DNA of 64,000 nucleotides, taken from Lewinellaceae bacterium. Lineage in GTDB: Bacteria > Bacteroidota > Bacteroidia > Chitinophagales > Saprospiraceae. The first letter of the stretch is position 1. Each line of letters begins with the position of its first letter. Of the stretch, positions 59,692-64,000 are shown piece after piece. The stretch spans positions 124,001 through 188,000 of the forward strand of contig JACJYD010000003.1 of the NCBI GenBank assembly GCA_020636275.1, given 5' to 3'. Both the position numbers and the translations under genes were made by a program. Below the pieces are notes generated by a model. That model made no database searches. It was given only the letters and a program-made list of their open reading frames with translations, and had not been told where the DNA came from.

Positions 59692-59703
59692 TGATAAACG
59701 TCA
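59692..59703. promoter_or_regulatory. Crp-type half-conserved site upstream of the sqr-soe operon
   Basis: TGATAAACGTCA fits TGAY-N4-RTCA. It lacks the outer G and C of the better sites. Its distance to the nearest -7-like box (44 bases between centres) differs from the 33-34 seen elsewhere by about one helical turn. Confidence 0.42.
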
Positions 59704-59826
59704 AAGGCCAAGCAAATACACTTGGGTGAGATGAAGAGGTGTTCAGGGAAGACCCTGCGCGCGCCGGCAAAAATTCCGAACGCCGGCGCTAAAGTATGAA
59801 GAAACCTTCATACTTTCAAATATTTC

Positions 59827-60501
59827 TCAAACCAACTCGATCTTGTTTCGCCCCAATTTGACGACCCCGTCCTTTTCCAATTGTTTGAGGAGGCGCGACA
59901 CGGCCTCGCGCGAGGCATGCAGGTCGTATGCGATATCCTGATGGGTCGCGCTGATGACGTTGGTTTGGGTAGCTTCGGCTTTTTTCTCGAGGTATTGCAG
60001 GAGGCGTTCGTCCATTTTCTTAAAGGCGATGTCGTCGATCGTGCGGACGAGTTCGTACATCCGGGCGTCATAGGTGCGCATGACGAAGTTCTTCCAGCTC
60101 TGGTATCTCGACATCCACTCGTCCATGTACCTTACGGGAACGGCGATGAGGTCGGTATCGTCTTCCGCGACGGTGCGGATCTCGCTTTTCTTATTCATCA
60201 TACAACAGGTGAACGACATGGAGCAGGCTTCTCCTGGCCCGAGGTAGTAGAGGAAGATCTCCCGTCCGTCCGGGTCTTCCCGAACGACTTTGATGCTGCC
60301 TTTCACTACAAGGGGGATCATACGGATATAGCTGCCGATCTCCGTGATCACTTCACCGACCCGAAAGGACATCAGGCGTCCCACCTGCACGATCTCTTCC
60401 TGGAGTGCCCGCTCGGCGATCTCCGAGAAATTTTTGAGGAGTAGGTTGCGGATTTCTTCCGCGTCGCTGTTCAAAATCATATCGTTCATTTTCAAAGACA
60501 A
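59827..60501 (-). CDS. Crp/Fnr-family regulator with a cysteine cluster
   Basis: A 224-residue regulator. Residues 20-130 form a cyclic-nucleotide-like beta roll, but the phosphate-binding loop reads GEACSMSFTCCMMN, with Cys93, Cys99 and Cys100 in place of the cAMP-binding Arg-Ser set. So cAMP binding is unlikely, and sensing of redox state or persulfide is possible. The C-terminal winged helix has recognition helix SREAVSRLL (Arg198, Glu199, Ser202, Arg203), which combines CRP-like and FNR-like contacts and fits a GTGAT half-site. Third gene of the methyltransferase-DUF983-regulator operon. Confidence 0.87.
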   Translation of the reverse strand: MSLKMNDMILNSDAEEIRNLLLKNFSEIAERALQEEIVQVGRLMSFRVGEVITEIGSYIRMIPLVVKGSIKVVREDPDGREIFLYYLGPGEACSMSFTCCMMNKKSEIRTVAEDDTDLIAVPVRYMDEWMSRYQSWKNFVMRTYDARMYELVRTIDDIAFKKMDERLLQYLEKKAEATQTNVISATHQDIAYDLHASREAVSRLLKQLEKDGVVKLGRNKIELV

Positions 60502-60523
60502 GGCGACCGCATGTCCCGTGTCT

Positions 60524-60907
60524 TTAATTTGCTTTATTCGGGTTGTGCTTAAAATTAATATTCAGCCAAATGGATCGGGCTAAACGGAAGAAATATACGA
60601 AAAACAACGCACATACAGCCAATAAAAGTCCGAAGGAAGCGCCCAGGCTCCAGTCGAGCACCCAATGGAAGAACATGATGAAGAAAAGGCAGAACCACGC
60701 CGTAAAGATATAGGAGATGAACATGGCGCCGTAGTAGAAACCCGGCTCCGGCCAGTAGTTTTGTCCGCAATGGTCGCACTTTTGGTGCATTTCGAAGGGC
60801 TTTTTGAACGTAAAACTGCCGGTTTCAAACAGGTCGCCCTCGTGACAGGTGGGGCATTTAAGGCCGAAAATGCTGTATAGCTTGCTGCCTTTGCCGAATA
60901 TTTTCAT
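60524..60907 (-). CDS. DUF983 membrane protein
   Basis: A 127-residue protein with a zinc-ribbon-like pair of motifs (CPTC, Cys18/21, and CDHC, Cys44/47) and then two transmembrane helices (about 55-80 and 85-110). This is the DUF983 layout, a family of unknown function found widely in Bacteroidota and Alphaproteobacteria. It overlaps the methyltransferase gene by 4 bases and precedes the Crp/Fnr gene by 22, so the three are one operon. Confidence 0.85.
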   Translation of the reverse strand: MKIFGKGSKLYSIFGLKCPTCHEGDLFETGSFTFKKPFEMHQKCDHCGQNYWPEPGFYYGAMFISYIFTAWFCLFFIMFFHWVLDWSLGASFGLLLAVCALFFVYFFRLARSIWLNINFKHNPNKAN

Positions 60908-61515
60908 GAGTGTAATTTTTTCTGAGCAATCAGACGGACCACAGCCGCTTCTCCTTCGTGGTATTTCCCTTCCCGGAGGTGCACGTTTTCTTCTGCAAGG
61001 TACCGGATATTCAGGTCTTTAAAATCTTGTTTCAAATCTTCCGTGTCGTAGAGCAATTCCCGGACCTGGGGACCGCCCGATGACCGGCCGATCTGGCGGG
61101 GTGAGAACAACTCGGCGATGAGCGTGCCCCCTGGTTTGAGGGCCTGGTACACCTGTTGGTGCGTGTGGCGGCGGAGTTCCAGCGGCAAATGAAAAAAGAA
61201 CAGCCCAATCAGGTCGAAAGAGGCTTCCTCAAAAGGAAAATCGAGGACGTCACACACGTCGTACCGGATGGAAACCCCATGCCTGGCGGCTAGCTGAACG
61301 GCCTTTTCCCTGCCTGAACGGCTCTGGTCGAAGCCCACCACTTCCCAGCCTTTCCGGGCGGCGTAGACGGCATTCCTGCCTTCGCCTTCGCCCGGGAGCA
61401 ACAGCCGACCCGGTGGTTCGGGGTAGGTGTCCAGAAAGGCCTTGAGAAATTCATTCGGCTCTTCTCCGTAGACGTACTCCGGCTCAGCATAGCGTTCGTC
61501 CCAAAATTTTTTCAT
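60904..61515 (-). CDS. class I SAM methyltransferase, thiol/TehB-like
   Basis: A 203-residue methyltransferase. The start at 61515 (MKKFWDERYAEPEYVYGEEP) is chosen because it begins with the typical family N-terminus; the longer frame would cross the operator and terminator. Motif I reads 'LLLPGEGEGRNAVYAA', and the acidic SAM-ribose residue is in 'VGFDQSRSG'. Relatives act on tellurite, thiols and small toxic nucleophiles. As the first gene of an operon under an ArsR-type operator in a sulfide locus, it may methylate sulfide or a thiol; this is inference. Confidence 0.82.
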   Translation of the reverse strand: MKKFWDERYAEPEYVYGEEPNEFLKAFLDTYPEPPGRLLLPGEGEGRNAVYAARKGWEVVGFDQSRSGREKAVQLAARHGVSIRYDVCDVLDFPFEEASFDLIGLFFFHLPLELRRHTHQQVYQALKPGGTLIAELFSPRQIGRSSGGPQVRELLYDTEDLKQDFKDLNIRYLAEENVHLREGKYHEGEAAVVRLIAQKKLHS

Positions 61516-61543
61516 ACATCCAGCATTATTGAATTGCGAAAAT

Positions 61544-61561
61544 ATGAACAAAAATTCATGT
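61544..61561. promoter_or_regulatory. ArsR-type operator of the methyltransferase-DUF983-Crp/Fnr operon
   Basis: ATGAACAAAAATTCATGT, 28 bases before the methyltransferase ATG. A TATTTTCG box (minus strand, 61537-61544), one base off the -7 consensus, touches it, so a bound repressor would cover the promoter spacer. Confidence 0.65.
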
Positions 61562-61569
61562 AAAAAACA

Positions 61570-61600
61570 AAAAGGCCAGGCGCGAAGCGTCTGGCCTTTT
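61570..61600. terminator. terminator after arsR
   Basis: AAAAGGCCAGGCGC, a GAA loop and GCGTCTGGCCTTTT: a 14-base-pair stem with one G-T pair, A-rich before and T-rich after in both directions. It lies 30 bases past the arsR stop and insulates the methyltransferase operon. Confidence 0.8.
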
Positions 61601-61630
61601 ATTGCCGCCACGTAGGACAACCTTGCGAGG

Positions 61631-61954
61631 TTACATATTGCATCTGCAATTTTCCAGGCATTCGATGATCAGGGATACATCCCGCTCTTTGAGCGAATAC
61701 ATCATGCTGCGGCCTTCCCGTTTGACGGAGAGGATGCCTTTCAAACGCATATTTTGTAAATGGTGGGAGGTCAGCGATTGCTCGCTGCCCAAGCGTTCAC
61801 AGATCTCGGAAACCGACAATTTTGGGTATTGCTCGAGCAAGTGGATGATCCCCAGTCGCATTGGATGCGCTACGGTCTTCAGGATATAAGCTATACGCTC
61901 TAGCTTTTCCGCTTCAGCAGCATCAATTAAACCAGGTGGAGTGTCGGTTTTCAT
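61631..61954 (-). CDS. ArsR/SmtB-family repressor
   Basis: A 107-residue winged-helix regulator. The DNA-binding part is SVSEICERLGSEQSLTSHHLQNMRLKGIL with wing VKREGRSMMYSL. Cysteines are at 52 (in the helix before the recognition helix) and 99, 103, 105 (the C-terminal ECLENCRCNM). Persulfide sensors SqrR/BigR have their first cysteine one helix earlier, so this is not a plain member of that group, and a metal or persulfide sensor using Cys52 and the C-terminal cluster is possible. An operator-like repeat lies 2 bases upstream of its ATG, implying autoregulation. Confidence 0.88.
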   Translation of the reverse strand: MKTDTPPGLIDAAEAEKLERIAYILKTVAHPMRLGIIHLLEQYPKLSVSEICERLGSEQSLTSHHLQNMRLKGILSVKREGRSMMYSLKERDVSLIIECLENCRCNM

Positions 61955-61955
61955 A

Positions 61956-61973
61956 ATATGAAAATATGTTCAT
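61956..61973. promoter_or_regulatory. ArsR-type operator next to arsR
   Basis: On the minus strand ATGAACATATTTTCATAT, the same 18-base pattern as the three other sites, immediately before the arsR start codon. It is the usual place for autoregulation. Confidence 0.65.
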
Positions 61974-62025
61974 TAAATAAAAATAGCAACAACGCCGGGT
62001 TAAAAATAGTTCGCATAAGGCGACG

Positions 62026-62406
62026 CTACTCGTCATTCCGGTCACCGAGCTGATGGTCTTCTTCCAGTTTTTGGAATAGATCCCGCAGGCGGTACATCTC
62101 GTCGAGGGTGTCATCGAGGTGGAACTGGATGTCGGGAATCCGGCGCACATGTTTCTTGATCCGGTAGGCCAGGGACTGACGGAGACGGGTATAGTTGTCT
62201 TCCATTTCCAGAATGACGGTTTGTTTATCCTCGGTGTTGTAAACGCTCAAATAGATCTTTGCGATACTCAGGTCCGGGCTCATTTTTACGTTGGTAACGG
62301 TCACGAAAGGGGTGGTTCCGTAAATGTAAGACCCTTCCTGTTGCAAGAGTATTCCAAAATTGCGCCTGACTAATTCTGCCACTTGCTGCATGCGCTTTGT
62401 TTCCAT
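62026..62406 (-). CDS. rbfA: ribosome-binding factor A
   Basis: A 126-residue protein with the RbfA KH-like pattern: METKRMQQVAELVRRNFGIL, 'ITNVKMSPDLSIAKIYLSVY' (here VTVTNVKMSPDLSIAKIYLS) and RKHVRRIPDIQFHLDDTLD. The start at 62406 is preferred because the longer frame translates a hairpin. It helps mature the 30S subunit at the 5' end of 16S rRNA. An acidic C-terminal tail (EEDHQLGDRNDE) is seen. Confidence 0.92.
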   Translation of the reverse strand: METKRMQQVAELVRRNFGILLQQEGSYIYGTTPFVTVTNVKMSPDLSIAKIYLSVYNTEDKQTVILEMEDNYTRLRQSLAYRIKKHVRRIPDIQFHLDDTLDEMYRLRDLFQKLEEDHQLGDRNDE

Positions 62407-62426
62407 GTCTAAGCGTTTGTTCGTTT

Positions 62427-62468
62427 TGATAAGAGAGCGGTTGGCCGAGGCCAACCGCTCTCTTATCA
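62427..62468. other. 20-base-pair perfect hairpin upstream of rbfA
   Basis: TGATAAGAGAGCGGTTGGCC at 62427-62446 is followed by GA and its full complement at 62449-62468. It lies 20 bases before the rbfA ATG, within the gap to the divergent recG gene, so it would be in the rbfA leader. No downstream T run on the rbfA side. It may control rbfA translation or be a protein site. Confidence 0.6.
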
Positions 62469-62610
62469 TAATTTTCAAAGATAGTGAATTCCAAGGCCCC
62501 TTGCAGGACTTTCTGCTTCAAATGGAAACAGCATGTTGCATTTTTTTGTTCCTTACAAAATAAAAAAGCCTATTTTAAGAGCGTTTTCAGCGGTCCTTAA
62601 ATTTTTTTAG

Positions 62611-64000
62611 ATGTGGAGCAAACTCCTCGATAGCCCGATCGAATACCTGAAAGGGGTTGGGCCGGCCCGGGCCGAACTCCTCAAAAAAGAACTGGGTGTC
62701 TTCACCTTTGAAGACCTGCTCCTGCAGTACCCTTTCCGTCATGTCGACCGGACGACCTTCCATCGCATTGCCGAACTGACGCCCGACAGCGGGGAAGTGC
62801 AGCTCCGGGGCGTGTTGCGCCGGGTCGAATCGGTGGGCGGCGGCGCCAAAAAACGCCTGGTCGCCAAACTGCGCGACGACTCGGGCGTGATCGAACTGGT
62901 CTGGTTTAAAGGCGTTTCCTGGATCCAAAACACCCTGGAAGTCGGCAAGGAATACGTCGTGTTCGGGCGCATCAGCGCCTACGGCGCCGGGCTCAACATC
63001 GCCCACCCGGAAATGGAGGAATTCGATCCCGAAAAATCCAAGACCGCGCCGACTTTGCTGCCGGTGTACTCGAGCACCGAAAAACTCAACTCCAAAGGCC
63101 TGGACGTGCGGGCCCGCCGCCGCCTGATGCTGGAACTGCTCCAACGCCTCACTCCGGCCGATATTCCCGAAAACCTGCCCGACTACCTGGTTAAAAAACT
63201 TCGCCTGCCCTCTCGTTTGGAGGCTGTATTTGGTATCCATTTTCCGAAAAGCCAGGAAGAACTCGATGCCGCACGCAAGCGCCTTAAGTTCGAGGAGTTG
63301 TTCCTGCTCCAGGTCCGACTCCTCCAAATGAAAAGCGGACGGCAGGCTTCCATCAAGGGCTATGTGTTCGACCAGATCGGCGATAACTTTAATAACTACT
63401 ACAAGGAAAAGATCCCCTTCGAACTGACGGAAGCCCAAAAGCGGGTCATCAAGGAGATCCGCCGCGACCTCGGGGTCGGCATCCAGATGAACCGCCTGCT
63501 TCAAGGCGATGTGGGCAGCGGCAAGACCATGGTGGCCTTGCTCTGCATGCTCATCGCCCTCGACAACGGCTACCAGGCTTGCCTTATGGCGCCGACGGAG
63601 ATCCTGGCCCAGCAGCACTACCAGACCATGACCGAAAACCTCGAAGGGCTCGGCATCGAAGTGGGCTATCTGACCGGCAATGTCAAGGGCAAAGCCCGAA
63701 AAGAAGTGCTGGAGCGCCTGGAGTCCGGCGACTTGCATATGGTCATCGGCACGCATGCGCTGCTGGAGGAATGGGTGCAATTTCAAAACCTGGGCCTGGC
63801 CATCACCGATGAGCAGCACCGCTTCGGAGTGGAGCAGCGGGCGCGGCTTTGGCAGAAAAGCAAGCCTCTTCCGCCCCATGTGCTGGTCATGACCGCCACG
63901 CCCATCCCCCGAACCCTTGCCATGACCCTCTACGGCGACCTCGACGTATCTGTGATCGACGAGTTGCCGCCCGGCCGCAAGCCGGTCACGACCATCCACC
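62611..64000 (+). CDS. recG: ATP-dependent DNA helicase RecG, 5' part
   Basis: An open frame of 463 codons from ATG 62611 that runs off the right edge. It starts MWSKLLDSPIEYLKGVGPAR, has the OB wedge domain in the first 200 residues, Walker A GDVGSGKT at 299-306, motif II DEQH at 400-403 and motif III TATPIPRTLA. It remodels stalled forks and Holliday junctions. The rest (about 240 residues) lies outside the window. It is divergent from rbfA. Confidence 0.95.
   Translation, partial: MWSKLLDSPIEYLKGVGPARAELLKKELGVFTFEDLLLQYPFRHVDRTTFHRIAELTPDSGEVQLRGVLRRVESVGGGAKKRLVAKLRDDSGVIELVWFKGVSWIQNTLEVGKEYVVFGRISAYGAGLNIAHPEMEEFDPEKSKTAPTLLPVYSSTEKLNSKGLDVRARRRLMLELLQRLTPADIPENLPDYLVKKLRLPSRLEAVFGIHFPKSQEELDAARKRLKFEELFLLQVRLLQMKSGRQASIKGYVFDQIGDNFNNYYKEKIPFELTEAQKRVIKEIRRDLGVGIQMNRLLQGDVGSGKTMVALLCMLIALDNGYQACLMAPTEILAQQHYQTMTENLEGLGIEVGYLTGNVKGKARKEVLERLESGDLHMVIGTHALLEEWVQFQNLGLAITDEQHRFGVEQRARLWQKSKPLPPHVLVMTATPIPRTLAMTLYGDLDVSVIDELPPGRKPVTTIH

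Larger units (their letters stand above)
59585..59826. other. promoter region of the sqr-soe operon
   Basis: 242 bases between the Crp/Fnr gene stop and the fusion gene. It holds the operators at 59620 and 59692 and a possible -7 box TCTCTTTG (minus strand, 59650-59657), one base off consensus. A GC-rich stretch (GCGCGCCGGC) near 59760 lies closer to the Crp/Fnr stop and may help end that transcript. Confidence 0.5.

Noticed and set aside
61631..61954. ArsR protein as a canonical SqrR/BigR persulfide sensor
   Set aside because: The first sensor cysteine of that group would lie in the helix around residues 32-41, where there is none. The call was kept at family level.
62587..63999. 470-codon minus-strand open frame
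   Set aside because: It is the antisense of recG, whose helicase motifs are clear on the plus strand.
1..64000. CRISPR array, tRNA, rRNA, insertion sequence or prophage
   Set aside because: No spaced direct repeats, cloverleaf, rRNA-like stretch, transposase or phage gene was seen on reading the window.

Overview
The window reads as a chromosomal segment of a Bacteroidota bacterium, probably of the Saprospiria type (phylum fairly sure, class a guess). The reasons are a PorT-like barrel protein, many lipoproteins, a Bacteroidota-style exopolysaccharide locus, A-rich leaders without strong Shine-Dalgarno sites, and promoter -7 boxes of the TAnnTTTG type. No rRNA, tRNA, CRISPR array, insertion sequence or phage gene was seen.

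Layout. 0-6.8 kb holds ordinary genes: DUF2141 protein, alpha/beta hydrolase, metzincin-like protease, FabG, PhnP-like hydrolase, barrel protein, lipoprotein and Ppx/GppA phosphatase. 6.8-19.9 kb is a sulfur island: porin, two half-size YeeE/YedE sulfur transporters, thioredoxin, a thiol-dioxygenase/methyltransferase fusion, a DUF255 protein, three stand-alone rhodaneses, two CstB-like persulfide dioxygenase-rhodanese fusions, a haem lipoprotein and a 1-Cys peroxiredoxin. 20.0-50.4 kb is one long minus-strand exopolysaccharide locus (wza, wzc, wzx, wzy, CDP-sugar synthesis, glycosyltransferases, deacetylases, two asparagine-synthase-like enzymes, ATP-grasp and aminoacyl/acyl transferases). 52.0-62.0 kb is a second sulfur island: an operon for a SoeBC-like ferredoxin/NrfD fusion, type II sulfide:quinone oxidoreductase, SoeA-like molybdoenzyme and a SulP transporter, preceded by a methyltransferase-DUF983-Crp/Fnr operon and an arsR gene. 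rbfA and the start of recG close the window.

How it fits together. Sulfide can be oxidised by SQR to persulfide, persulfide by the CstB-like dioxygenases to sulfite, sulfite by the Soe-like complex to sulfate, and SulP could move the sulfate. Rhodaneses, thioredoxin and peroxiredoxin would handle sulfane sulfur and peroxide. Two DNA motifs tie both islands together. One is ATGAA-N6-TTCAT, found in four leaders including that of arsR itself. The other is a Crp-type GTGAT-N4-ATCAC motif whose centre lies 33-34 bp from a TAnnTTTG-like box at five promoters. The ArsR-type motif also lies upstream of the operon that encodes the Crp/Fnr protein, so the sequence suggests an ArsR to Crp/Fnr cascade controlling sulfide/persulfide oxidation. 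That regulon, and the dioxygenase-methyltransferase fusion inside it, are the most novel things seen here.
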